This document shows positions 1-5,673 of a stretch of 8,125 nt of DNA, in pieces (positions within the stretch are counted from its first letter, which is position 1; every line of letters begins with the position of its first letter). A program made the translations under genes and the position numbers. The stretch is taken from positions 1 to 8,125 of the forward strand of contig JAGMEO010000021.1 of NCBI GenBank assembly GCA_023128135.1. Reading direction: 5' to 3'. The DNA is from Candidatus Bathyarchaeota archaeon (GTDB taxonomy: Archaea; Thermoproteota; Bathyarchaeia; RBG-16-48-13; JAGMEO01). The notes under the pieces were generated by a model that worked only from the letters and a program-made list of their open reading frames with translations, had not been told where the DNA came from and made no database searches.

Positions 1-401
1 GGTTATTAAGAAGCCTTCAACCAGGAGATGTGGTCAAATTTAATAGTTCTCGGGGTGTTTTAGTTGTGGTTGCAGAACCAAGTGTTCATAATAGTAGTAT
101 GGGAAGCCTTGGTGTACAATGGGTCAACTATTATCCTTTGCGTTTTGGAGGAGGAGCTTTCCTAGGCTATCATACTAGACTTTTCTTCGACTGGATCTTG
201 CTTGTACTTATTAACGTCTCCATATTCAATATGTTACCACTTTACCCTTTGGACGGTGACGCCTATGTTTGGGCGATTGTTGAGAAACATTCAAAGAAAG
301 CAGCAAAAACGATGCGAATCCTTTTGAGTCTAGCTTCTTTGATGTTATTGGCTTCAAACGTGGGATTAACCTTCATGAGATATGGTTTCACCCCGATCTA
401 G
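1..401 (+). CDS. M50 / site-2-protease-like membrane metallopeptidase, C-terminal part (5' partial)
   Basis: The reading frame is open to the left edge (first full codon at position 3), so the N-terminus, including any HExxH zinc site, lies outside the window. The visible part starts with LQPGDVVKFNSS, which resembles the end of a PDZ-like domain. A hydrophobic segment follows (FFDWILLVLINVSIF), then NMLPLYPLDGD, the NxxPxxPLDG motif that supplies the third zinc ligand (Asp) in S2P/M50 intramembrane proteases, and a last membrane segment (LLSLASLMLLASNVGL). Such proteins cleave membrane substrates within the bilayer. A GTG at 30 could be read as a start, but the upstream frame is already coding-like, so I treat the gene as truncated by the window. 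The stop lies 7 nt before the next gene's likely ATG, which suggests cotranscription. The family is fairly sure; substrate unknown. Confidence 0.8.
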   Translation, partial: LLRSLQPGDVVKFNSSRGVLVVVAEPSVHNSSMGSLGVQWVNYYPLRFGGGAFLGYHTRLFFDWILLVLINVSIFNMLPLYPLDGDAYVWAIVEKHSKKAAKTMRILLSLASLMLLASNVGLTFMRYGFTPI

Positions 402-408
402 GCGGTAT

Positions 409-1347
409 ATGACCCTGATTAAATGTTCAACTTGTGATGATGTAGCTGTCTTCTTCCGAAGATATTCCGGTGAAAAACTCTGTGGACGATGCTTCGTAAA
501 ATCCACTGAGGAAAGAGTACAAAAAACAGTTTCAAAGTACAATATGTTCACTCCTTCAGACACAATCGCAGTTGCAGTGTCAGGTGGAAAAGACAGTGTT
601 TCACTCCTTCATATACTACATAAAATCGAAGCAAGGTTTCCAAAGTCAAAACTTATAGCAATCACTGTAGATGAGGGAATTGCTGGATACAAAGATGAAG
701 CAATTGACATTACTTCAGATACATGTAAACTTCTAAACCTTAGGCACATTATTACATCGTTTAAAAAGTTTTATGGCTATGGTATGGATGAGATAGTTGA
801 AGTTGCAGAGAAAAAGCATGGTCTCACAGCTTGTACGTATTGTGGTGTGTTACGGAGAAAGATCTTGAATGTTACAGCGAGAAATGCGGGAGCAGATAAG
901 CTAGCAACAGCGCACACTTTAGATGACGAGATACAGACTATGTTCTTAAATGTGCTTCGAGGAGACGTGACACGTATCTTTAGGACAGAATCAACTTTTA
1001 TGGGTAAAAAGCTCATTAAGCGAGTTAAGCCGTTTTGTGGAGTCCCTGAGAAAGAAGTAGCTTTCTATGCTTTCCTTAAGGATATTAGATTTCAAGTGGC
1101 GGCTTGTCCTTATGCTGGGTCTTCAAGTAGAAACGAAGTTAGAGCCTTCATAAATAAACTGGAAATAATGCATCCTGGTACTAAATTCACTGTTTACAAG
1201 TCTTTCCAGAGAATTCAGAATTCAATCGAAAAGTTCACTGAAAAAGTCGATTTTCAAGAATGTGATATCTGTGGTGAGCCAGCGGCTGGAGAAACATGTA
1301 AAGCTTGCCAGATATTGATGGAGCTTGACTTACTGAATAATAATTAA
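409..1347 (+). CDS. tRNA 2-thiolation enzyme, TtuA/Ncs6 (CTU1) family PP-loop ATPase
   Basis: A 312-residue adenylating sulfurtransferase that activates a tRNA uridine with ATP for 2-thiolation. Family members act on U34 (Ncs6/NcsA) or U54 (TtuA), and the sequence alone does not settle which. Visible parts in order: N-terminal zinc finger (C6, C9, C25, C28), PP-loop SGGKDS (58-63), CTYCGVLRR with C142 and C145, a third central cysteine C233 (ACPY), and a C-terminal zinc finger (C285, C288, C297, C300). The three central cysteines match the 4Fe-4S ligands known in TtuA. I chose ATG 409 over ATG 382, because 382 overlaps the upstream gene by 20 nt and adds nine residues before the usual short lead into the first CxxC; an AGGCGG stretch lies just before 409. 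It follows the M50 gene, probably in one transcript, and its stop is 2 nt from the convergent SRP RNA end. Confidence 0.88.
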   Translation: MTLIKCSTCDDVAVFFRRYSGEKLCGRCFVKSTEERVQKTVSKYNMFTPSDTIAVAVSGGKDSVSLLHILHKIEARFPKSKLIAITVDEGIAGYKDEAIDITSDTCKLLNLRHIITSFKKFYGYGMDEIVEVAEKKHGLTACTYCGVLRRKILNVTARNAGADKLATAHTLDDEIQTMFLNVLRGDVTRIFRTESTFMGKKLIKRVKPFCGVPEKEVAFYAFLKDIRFQVAACPYAGSSSRNEVRAFINKLEIMHPGTKFTVYKSFQRIQNSIEKFTEKVDFQECDICGEPAAGETCKACQILMELDLLNNN

Positions 1348-1349
1348 GT

Positions 1350-1663
1350 GGCGGCGGATCATCGAGGATCGACATCCGGTTTTCATTGCGCTGCTCGATC
1401 CCTGTGCTCATACCCGCAACCCCTTGAGCGTTAAACGTTCGAGGTTAGGTTGCTCTCTCCCGAGCCTAGCCAAGTTCACCCAACGAATGCGGATACGATA
1501 TTCCTACGAAGGCCGTACCTAAACCGTCAACCCCAAGGGACGAGTACTCAACGCCAGATGGATTGAGAGACACGATGAGCCTAGAAGCCTCACCTCGTCT
1601 TCGGTCCACCATGGAGGGGATTTGTGGTCAGGGAACCCCTAGTTCCCACCTAGATCCGTCGCC
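1350..1663 (-). ncRNA. Archaeal signal recognition particle RNA (7S RNA)
   Basis: About 314 nt, transcribed leftward. The termini pair: the 5' end GGCGACGGATC (1663-1653) complements the 3' end GATCCGCCGCC (1360-1350) except for one A/C mismatch, giving the closing helix typical of archaeal SRP RNA. Near the middle (about 1485-1441) the strand reads GGGTGAACTTGGCTAGGCTC, then GGGAGAGAGCAACC, which is the conserved helix 8 with its GGNA tetraloop and the SRP54-binding internal loop (compare GGTGAACC, CCAGG and GGAGCA in human 7SL). The first 60 nt (GGTGGGAACTAGGGGTTCCC) look like the archaeal Alu-domain hairpins. The RNA scaffolds SRP54 and SRP19 for cotranslational membrane targeting. Ends are inferred from the closing helix and may be off by a few nt. 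The 3' flank on this strand is T-rich (TTAATTATTATT), which could terminate transcription inside the end of the convergent thiolase gene. Confidence 0.9.
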
Positions 1664-1687
1664 AATATTTTTAGAAAGAAATGCAAA

Positions 1688-1696
1688 CTATAAAGG
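1688..1696 (-). promoter_or_regulatory. TATA box for the SRP RNA
   Basis: On the minus strand the sequence is CCTTTATAG, centred about 27-29 nt upstream of the inferred SRP RNA 5' end at 1663, the usual spacing of an archaeal TATA element. Call rests on motif and spacing only. Confidence 0.5.
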
Positions 1697-1713
1697 TAGC
1701 GCAACCTACAAAA

Positions 1714-1723
1714 TGTATTTATC
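1714..1723 (+). promoter_or_regulatory. Candidate TATA box for tRNA-Ser
   Basis: TGTATTTATC lies 28-37 nt before the first base of tRNA-Ser at 1751, compatible with an archaeal promoter and a start at or just before the mature 5' end. With the SRP element at 1688-1696 it makes this 87-bp gap a divergent promoter for two RNA genes. The match is modest. Confidence 0.35.
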
Positions 1724-1750
1724 AGGTAGAGAGTAAGTTGCTGAATTAGT

Positions 1751-1861
1751 GCCGGGGTATCCTAGTCAAGACCTTAAGTGTCTCTAGAATGGTAGGGAGC
1801 AGGCCTGCTAAGTCTGTGACCCTTTTGGGTCTCGCGGGTTCAAATCCCGCCCCCGGCGCCA
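1751..1861 (+). tRNA. tRNA-Ser (anticodon GCU), D-loop interrupted by about 22 nt, CCA encoded
   Basis: The acceptor stem GCCGGGG (1751-1757) pairs fully with CCCCGGC (1851-1857), followed by discriminator G and an encoded CCA (1859-1861). The anticodon arm is CAGGC-CTGCTAA-GTCTG (1800-1816) with GCT at 1807-1809, reading AGC/AGU. A long variable arm GACCC-TTTT-GGGTC (1818-1831) marks a class II tRNA, and the T arm is GCGGG-TTCAAAT-CCCGC (1834-1850). Between D-stem halves TCCT (1760-1763) and GGGA (1795-1798) lie 31 nt, far too many for a D-loop. Removing 22 nt gives a normal D arm with A14, G15, G18, G19 and A21 all in place, so I infer an intron. The body is otherwise intact, so a pseudogene is unlikely. 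Confidence 0.93.
1766..1789 (+). other. Putative noncanonical tRNA intron in the D-loop of tRNA-Ser (22 nt, ends ambiguous)
   Basis: Two excisions restore a normal D arm: 1768-1789 (mature TAGTC-TGGTA) or about 1766-1787, which can slide within the direct repeat CTAG at 1762-1765 and 1784-1787 (mature TAGAA-TGGTA). The region folds as CTAG, bulge TCA, AGAC, a 7-nt loop, GTCT, CTAG: a 4-bp helix beside a 3-nt bulge, reminiscent of the relaxed bulge-helix-loop substrates of archaeal splicing endonuclease. However, the second cut needed to leave a normal D-loop does not fall in the expected loop position, so exact ends are unresolved. Confidence 0.6.
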
Positions 1862-1942
1862 TATCAAAAATAGATTTTGAATTGTGTTAGGCGTCACATT
1901 GGAAATTTCTTTAATTTTTGAGGATGTAAAAATCAAATTTAG

Positions 1943-2025
1943 TGCGGGGGGTGGGATTCGAACCCACGAAGGCCTACGCCAATAGGGCCTGAGCCTATCC
2001 CCTTAGACCACTCGGGTACCCCCGC
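1943..2025 (-). tRNA. tRNA-Leu (anticodon CAG)
   Basis: Reading leftward: acceptor GCGGGGG (2025-2019) pairs fully with CCCCCGC (1950-1944), discriminator A at 1943. The D arm contains CCCGAGTGGTCTAAGGGG. The anticodon arm is ATAGG-CTCAGGC-CCTAT with anticodon CAG (plus-strand CTG at 1989-1991), reading CUG. The class II variable arm follows (TGGCGTAGGCCTTC) and the T arm is GTGGG-TTCGAAT-CCCAC. No intron is seen. After the discriminator the genome reads CTA, so CCA is not encoded and must be added, unlike the neighbouring tRNA-Ser. Confidence 0.95.
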
Positions 2026-2103
2026 ATAAGCAAGGAAAACTCCTCAATTTTGCTAAGAATTCTTCTCTATTCATTACAATAATCCTTATTTAATTCGCGT
2101 TTC

Positions 2104-2115
2104 CTTTAATTTTAA
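2104..2115 (+). promoter_or_regulatory. Candidate TATA box for the UPF0147 gene
   Basis: CTTTAATTTTAA lies about 26-37 nt before ATG 2141, consistent with an archaeal TATA element and a very short leader. The only support is composition and spacing. Confidence 0.35.
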
Positions 2116-2140
2116 CCAACCTTAGCTATGAGGGTTTTAT

Positions 2141-2419
2141 ATGGTATCTAAGAAACGTCTTGCTGAATACGAGGACAGAATAAAACAGGCAACTGCTATC
2201 CTATCTGTGATCAGCGAGGATCGCACGACACCAAGAAATATTCGAAGAGCTGCAAAGGAAGCTTTAGGTATGTTGAATTCTACAGTTCTAACTCTCGCTG
2301 TAAGAGCAGCAAACGCCATTAGTGTACTCGATGATATCAGTCAAGATCCGAATATGCCACCTTATACTAGAACCAGAGTATGGAACATAGTCTCTATACT
2401 AGAAGTTGTTAAAGGTTGA
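2141..2419 (+). CDS. UPF0147 family protein
   Basis: A 92-residue, mostly helical protein that matches the conserved archaeal UPF0147 (COG1698) pattern from end to end. TTPRNIRRAAKEA (about 29-41), then LAVRAANAISVLDDIS (52-67), then DPNMPPYTRTRVWNIVSILE (69-88). No catalytic motif, signal peptide or membrane segment is seen. No function is established for the family as far as I know. Length is normal. The ATG at 2141 has TGAGGGT 5 nt upstream as a possible ribosome-binding site. It is transcribed away from tRNA-Leu and converges with the ZNRD2-like gene 5 nt downstream, so it is probably its own transcription unit. Confidence 0.9.
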   Translation: MVSKKRLAEYEDRIKQATAILSVISEDRTTPRNIRRAAKEALGMLNSTVLTLAVRAANAISVLDDISQDPNMPPYTRTRVWNIVSILEVVKG

Positions 2420-2424
2420 AAAAC

Positions 2425-2772
2425 CTACATTTCTTTTAAATGCCTTATCCTCTCTGATGCCTCAAGCAATTTAACTAAGTTGTTTAGAAGAACTGTGATT
2501 TTCTCCTGATCCTTTTCATTCCCGATCATTGAATTTAACTCATCCAGTTTATTAAAAATCGTTTGGTTCAAAGAGTTGACAACACTGTTTTGAGCAGTTT
2601 TTGTAACTTCGTTTACTCCCCTCACTACATGCTTCTGACAAGCAGAACAATACATCTTCCCGTCACTTAACCTAAAAAGGGGCGTATTGCAATTAGGACA
2701 CTGAACGTCTAAAAGTATAGCACCCTGTCTAAGGAGATCAGCCATTCGTTTCAACGTCTCGTTTCCAGTCAT
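2425..2772 (-). CDS. ZNRD2 / autoantigen p27 (SSSCA1)-family zinc-ribbon protein
   Basis: A 115-residue protein. The N-terminal helix MADLLRQGAILLD (10-22) precedes a zinc ribbon CPNC (C25, C28) and CSAC (C42, C45) with PLFRLSDGKMYC between. The arrangement is typical of the Sjogren's syndrome/scleroderma autoantigen 1 family found in archaea and eukaryotes. The C-terminal half (about 55-115) is polar, helical and probably coiled-coil. The family's role in archaea is not known to me. The start at 2772 is supported by GAGGAA about 8 nt upstream. The XPF-like gene ends 83 nt upstream on the same strand, so they may be cotranscribed, though an AT-rich palindrome at 2807-2822 in the gap could mark a separate promoter. 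The stop lies 5 nt from the convergent UPF0147 stop. Confidence 0.85.
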   Translation of the reverse strand: MTGNETLKRMADLLRQGAILLDVQCPNCNTPLFRLSDGKMYCSACQKHVVRGVNEVTKTAQNSVVNSLNQTIFNKLDELNSMIGNEKDQEKITVLLNNLVKLLEASERIRHLKEM

Positions 2773-2806
2773 ACTTTATTCCTCAAAATAGATTTTTGCA
2801 AACACG

Positions 2807-2822
2807 ATAATAATATTGTTAT
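2807..2822. repeat. 16-bp AT-rich imperfect palindrome upstream of the ZNRD2-like gene
   Basis: ATAATAATATTGTTAT reads nearly the same on both strands, with one mismatched pair around the central AATATT. It sits 35-50 bp before the ZNRD2-like start, where a TATA element or an operator would be expected. Its AT composition makes chance plausible. Confidence 0.3.
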
Positions 2823-2855
2823 TTGACGCTAAATCACTTAATTATCGTACAGTTT

Positions 2856-3566
2856 TCAGGACATATTCGGTCTAAAAGGTGTAGCTAAAACCTTCTTAGC
2901 CTGTTTCTTTATCTTTTTTCCTATACCTTTTACACTATCCCAGTTTTCAAGATTCAAGAAGGCATTTAATGGAGATCCAAACCTACTGAGTAGTGCTTTC
3001 GCCTTTTCTCGTCCAATCAAGGGTACTCCACACATGATGTAAAGTTGTGCCTCCTCGAGAGTTGTTACTTTTTTTAACGGTCGTACAGTTGTTCTTCTCT
3101 TATCAATTAGTTGTTCTTGTTTTGCCGCTGTATAAATGAATTCAACGGTCTCATTCCAATTACTTGTTGAAACAACTGATATACCTTCTTTTGCTAAGAA
3201 AAATATTGCACCCCAAACTGCTCTGGGCCGAATGTTTCTAGCTTTAAAAATGTTTTGTAGTTTACCTTCAAGGAGTAATAATGGATGTTCATATGCTTCT
3301 TTAAGGAATTTAAACTGCTGGAAAAGTCTACCATGTGTCAATGTTTGTATAAAGTCTGAAGCCGTCTTTCTTTCTATTGCACATATGCTAGATACAACAT
3401 AATCTCCTCTCTTCAAAGAAAGAATTTTTACGTTAGCTCCAGCTTTCTTTAAACCGTTAACAATTTTCTTTGCAGTCACTGCTTCATTGCTATCAACGAC
3501 TACTACAGGCTTCTCGGTAGGAGGAAGATCTTTGAGGAACGGTAAAAGAGTTTCTTTATTTAACAT
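2856..3566 (-). CDS. XPF/ERCC4-type structure-specific DNA endonuclease, short archaeal form
   Basis: A 236-residue nuclease of the XPF/Mus81 family, which cuts 3'-flap and branched DNA near single-strand/double-strand junctions in repair and fork processing. The ERCC4 domain (about 20-150) shows VVVVDSNEA (D25, E28), GD (54-55) and IERKTASD (E65, R66, K67, D71), the family's GDxnERKxxxD metal site. Two helix-hairpin-helix motifs follow: GVPLIGREKAKALLSRFG (180-197) and VKGIGKKIKKQAKKVL (212-227). There is no helicase domain, as in crenarchaeal XPF and unlike euryarchaeal Hef. The usual DxRE arginine is N27 here. I saw no clear C-terminal PCNA-binding box. I chose ATG 3566; an in-frame TTG at 3596 adds ten residues but lies close to the probable TATA element, so the ATG with a short leader fits better. 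Confidence 0.9.
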   Translation of the reverse strand: MLNKETLLPFLKDLPPTEKPVVVVDSNEAVTAKKIVNGLKKAGANVKILSLKRGDYVVSSICAIERKTASDFIQTLTHGRLFQQFKFLKEAYEHPLLLLEGKLQNIFKARNIRPRAVWGAIFFLAKEGISVVSTSNWNETVEFIYTAAKQEQLIDKRRTTVRPLKKVTTLEEAQLYIMCGVPLIGREKAKALLSRFGSPLNAFLNLENWDSVKGIGKKIKKQAKKVLATPFRPNMS

Positions 3567-3597
3567 AAGTGTCGAACTCAAAATAATTCTATACAAT

Positions 3598-3611
3598 GAT
3601 AAAATAAATTT
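3598..3611 (-). promoter_or_regulatory. Candidate TATA element for the XPF-like gene
   Basis: The minus strand reads AAATTTATTTTATC here. A TATA element centred near 3604 would place the transcription start near 3578, about 11 nt before ATG 3566. No Shine-Dalgarno-like sequence is seen in the leader, which agrees with a nearly leaderless mRNA. Confidence 0.35.
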
Positions 3612-3682
3612 GGTATACTAAAAGTTAGGTGAATCAAAGTAGGCTAAGCTTTATCAATTTATAAAGAGAAACCCTAACTGTT

Positions 3683-3689
3683 TAGGAGA
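3683..3689 (+). promoter_or_regulatory. Shine-Dalgarno site that sets a TTG start
   Basis: AGGAGAT lies 7 nt before TTG 3697. It is one of the clearest ribosome-binding sites in the window and is the main reason to accept TTG as the start of the thymidylate kinase-like gene. A TATA-like TTTATAAAG at 3658-3666 lies further upstream. Confidence 0.6.
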
Positions 3690-3696
3690 TAAGATC

Positions 3697-4287
3697 TTGA
3701 GAGGCTTCCTTATTTGTATAGAAGGCATCAATGGTTCCGGTGAAGGCACAAACGCTGACCTCCTTTTTAATAAATTAAGACTGGAAAATTACGATGTTGC
3801 ATCAATTGCATTCCCTGACTATAATACGCCGATTGGAATGGAAATTAAAAAATTTCTCAAAGGAAAACGTAACTTTCGATCTGAAATCCGTCAATTTCTC
3901 TACGCTGCTAACCGTTGGGAACGTAAAGGAGATCTTGAGGATTGGCTGAAAGAAGGAAAGATAATTGTAGCAAACCGTTTCACTCCGAGCGGTCTAGCTT
4001 ACGGTCTTGCGAACGAACTAGATTTAGAGTGGATGTTGAGTCTAGAGAACGGTCTACCAGAAGCTGATTTAGTTATAGTTATAGACATCTCAGTGGAAAC
4101 CCATTTTAAGAGAACTGTTAAAAAAGACGTATATGAAAATGACAAGGATTTTCTAGAAAAAGTAAGATCTGCTTACCTCAAACTCGCAAAAAAGTATGGA
4201 TGGCACATCATAGATGGGGAACGTACAGTTGATAAAGTATCACAAGATGTCTGGCGAGTTGTCCTGGAAAATTTAGCTTTAAAATAA
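3697..4287 (+). CDS. Thymidylate kinase-like protein with altered Walker A motif
   Basis: A 196-residue P-loop protein of the dTMP kinase family (dTMP + ATP to dTDP + ADP). Family features: P-loop region IEGINGSGEGT (8-18), FPDYNTPIG (39-47; the FPxxxTxxG thymidylate-site motif), YAANRWER (69-76), ANRFTPSGLAYG (92-103; the DR(Y/F)xxSxxAY region with N93 in place of Asp), VIVIDIS (126-132), and the C-terminal FLEKVRSAYLKLA pattern. The striking oddity is E16 (GAA, 3742-3744) where the catalytic Walker A lysine is expected. The start is TTG 3697, decided by AGGAGAT 7 nt upstream at 3683-3689; no in-frame ATG gives a complete P-loop. The gene diverges from XPF and converges with the UbiD homologue. 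The fold is sure, but kinase activity is uncertain, so I give no symbol. Confidence 0.85.
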   Translation: MRGFLICIEGINGSGEGTNADLLFNKLRLENYDVASIAFPDYNTPIGMEIKKFLKGKRNFRSEIRQFLYAANRWERKGDLEDWLKEGKIIVANRFTPSGLAYGLANELDLEWMLSLENGLPEADLVIVIDISVETHFKRTVKKDVYENDKDFLEKVRSAYLKLAKKYGWHIIDGERTVDKVSQDVWRVVLENLALK

Positions 4288-4308
4288 CTCAAATTTGCTT
4301 TCAACCGT

Positions 4309-4332
4309 ACTTTAAGAATAAATTCTTAAGGT
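4309..4332. terminator. Hairpin between convergent genes (possible bidirectional terminator)
   Basis: ACTTTAAGAA (4309-4318) pairs with TTCTTAAGGT (4323-4332) around a TAAA loop: 10 pairs, one of them G-T. It lies 22 nt after the kinase-like stop and overlaps the stop codon (4326-4328) of the UbiD homologue on the other strand. The stem is AT-rich, and archaeal termination mainly uses T-runs, so function is tentative. Confidence 0.35.
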
Positions 4333-5651
4333 ATTTTGCCACGTTCGAAGAATTCTCTCTGATCTTTAATTGTTGCATCAATAACAATCTTCGCTGGAGG
4401 TAATACTATGTTGTCTGATCTTATTCCACTCTTATCAAGGGTCGATCCTTTAATATTCTTCAGTACAAAGAAGTCTTCTACTGGATGGGCTCGCTCTAGA
4501 ATAGCTTTCTCTACCATTAAAAGATTGTTGACATCTATATCCTCATCGACAATTACAACACGTTTAAGACTGTAATGAGCTGCAATTGCAGCTAGGGCGG
4601 TGAGGTATGGCTCCTGTTGGTGTCTCTTCTTAATAGAAATAACAACGTCTAGCCAGTTAGAACCTGCTTGTGTTAAAGACAGTTCCTTCACAGCGCTCAC
4701 GTTTTTGACTTTATCGTAAATTTGTGCTTCCTTTGGCGTTCCCATTAGAAGCTGATGTTCCAATCCACCCGATAAGAGTGCTTGGTATAAAGCATCTTCT
4801 TGTCGAGTAAGCATTTCAACTTCAAAGATAGGTTGCTCGCGCACAACGTCATAGCTTCCTGTAATATCAACAAACGGGCCCTCTTTCTCTTTTTCAAGAA
4901 GTAAGTGTCCTTCAAGCACAATTTCTGCGCGGCGTGGAACCTCAATGTTTATTGTTTTACATTTAACCAACTCTAGCGGATTTTTCATTAAACCTCCTGC
5001 CAAAGTTAGCTCGCTGATATCCCCGTAAGACATTGCTGCAGCAAGAAGTAGCTCTAAGGGAGCACCAATGATTACTGCTGCTTCAAGTGGTTTTTTGATG
5101 CTTTTTGACTTTTGATAGAATGCATGTAAATTTCTCCCTTCAACCAACCGAGCTGCAAGTCTCTTTTTTCCAGTCAATAACATTCGGTGATAAGAGGCGT
5201 TCGCACGATGTGTTTCAGGATCTTTAGCTATTATAATACTACTCGTAATATATGGTCCCCGATCATGTTCGTAATGTGTTAAAATTGGTAGTTCTCTATT
5301 AAGATCAACATTTTCATTCTCAACTTCTTGAGAAGGACCATTATTGAATACTTTTGGTTCAATAGGAAACTGTGATGCATGAATAAACTGATGGATAAGT
5401 TGATTTGGTTCGATATCTAAACCTTTAGCTATAAACTCTTTACTGCAACAAAGGTTTCCAACAACATTCATTTCGAATCCTTTAACACTAGCAAAAACTG
5501 CTTTCTTACCATTATACTTCTTAAGTACTGAAGAAACCTCATATTTTGTGGACAGCGGTTTAGATAGCCTCTTAAGAAACCCCGCATCTTCTAAAATCCT
5601 TATATAACCTCTAAGATCTTTAAGAACCAACTCTATTTCTCCAACCTTCAC
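4326..5651 (-). CDS. UbiD-family decarboxylase, probable anhydromevalonate phosphate decarboxylase
   Basis: A 441-residue UbiD-family enzyme. Signatures: NASYHRM (151-157, with R156 in the prenyl-FMN/catalytic arginine position), PRRAEIVLEG (239-248, conserved glutamates 243 and 247), EGPFVDITGSYD (257-268), GGLEHQLLMG (295-304, aligning with the catalytic glutamate region), VDEDIDVNN (368-376) and a C-terminal DATIKDQREF. In archaea the UbiD homologue beside AcnX decarboxylates trans-anhydromevalonate 5-phosphate to isopentenyl phosphate and needs prenylated FMN made by a UbiX partner, which is not in this window. The gene is divergent from the two AcnX subunits across 43 bp, which is the main reason for this call over another aromatic-acid or UbiD substrate. 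A TATA-like element about 26 bp before ATG 5651 suggests a leaderless mRNA. Family nearly certain; substrate inferred from context. Confidence 0.87.
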   Translation of the reverse strand: MKVGEIELVLKDLRGYIRILEDAGFLKRLSKPLSTKYEVSSVLKKYNGKKAVFASVKGFEMNVVGNLCCSKEFIAKGLDIEPNQLIHQFIHASQFPIEPKVFNNGPSQEVENENVDLNRELPILTHYEHDRGPYITSSIIIAKDPETHRANASYHRMLLTGKKRLAARLVEGRNLHAFYQKSKSIKKPLEAAVIIGAPLELLLAAAMSYGDISELTLAGGLMKNPLELVKCKTINIEVPRRAEIVLEGHLLLEKEKEGPFVDITGSYDVVREQPIFEVEMLTRQEDALYQALLSGGLEHQLLMGTPKEAQIYDKVKNVSAVKELSLTQAGSNWLDVVISIKKRHQQEPYLTALAAIAAHYSLKRVVIVDEDIDVNNLLMVEKAILERAHPVEDFFVLKNIKGSTLDKSGIRSDNIVLPPAKIVIDATIKDQREFFERGKIP

Positions 5652-5673
5652 TATTATTATTTTACTAACTTAT

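Noticed and set aside
382..408. Upstream ATG for the tRNA thiolation gene
   Set aside because: It overlaps the M50 gene and adds residues without family resemblance; ATG 409 leads straight into the first CxxC zinc finger and has AGGCGG upstream.
777..1016. Minus-strand ORF of 79 codons inside the thiolation gene
   Set aside because: It lies wholly opposite a conserved PP-loop enzyme, shows no family pattern and is a shadow frame.
1751..1861. tRNA-Ser as a pseudogene
   Set aside because: Acceptor, anticodon, variable and T arms pair perfectly and CCA is encoded; decay would be expected to hit the stems as well.
1862..1942. C/D-box small RNA between the two tRNAs
   Set aside because: No convincing C box (RUGAUGA) and D box (CUGA) pair with C'/D' partners was found; the stretch looks like plain AT-rich spacer.
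2856..2895. Possible PCNA-interacting box at the XPF C-terminus
   Set aside because: QAKKVLATPF lacks the hydrophobic residue and aromatic pair at the spacing of a Qxxhxxaa box.
3567..3596. TTG start adding ten residues to the XPF-like protein
   Set aside because: It lies next to the probable TATA element, so it is likely upstream of the transcription start, and the extension has no conserved content.
3538..3596. Alternative shorter XPF start further inside the N-terminus
   Set aside because: The residues after ATG 3566 lead smoothly into the ERCC4 core, and no better-placed ATG with a ribosome-binding site is seen.
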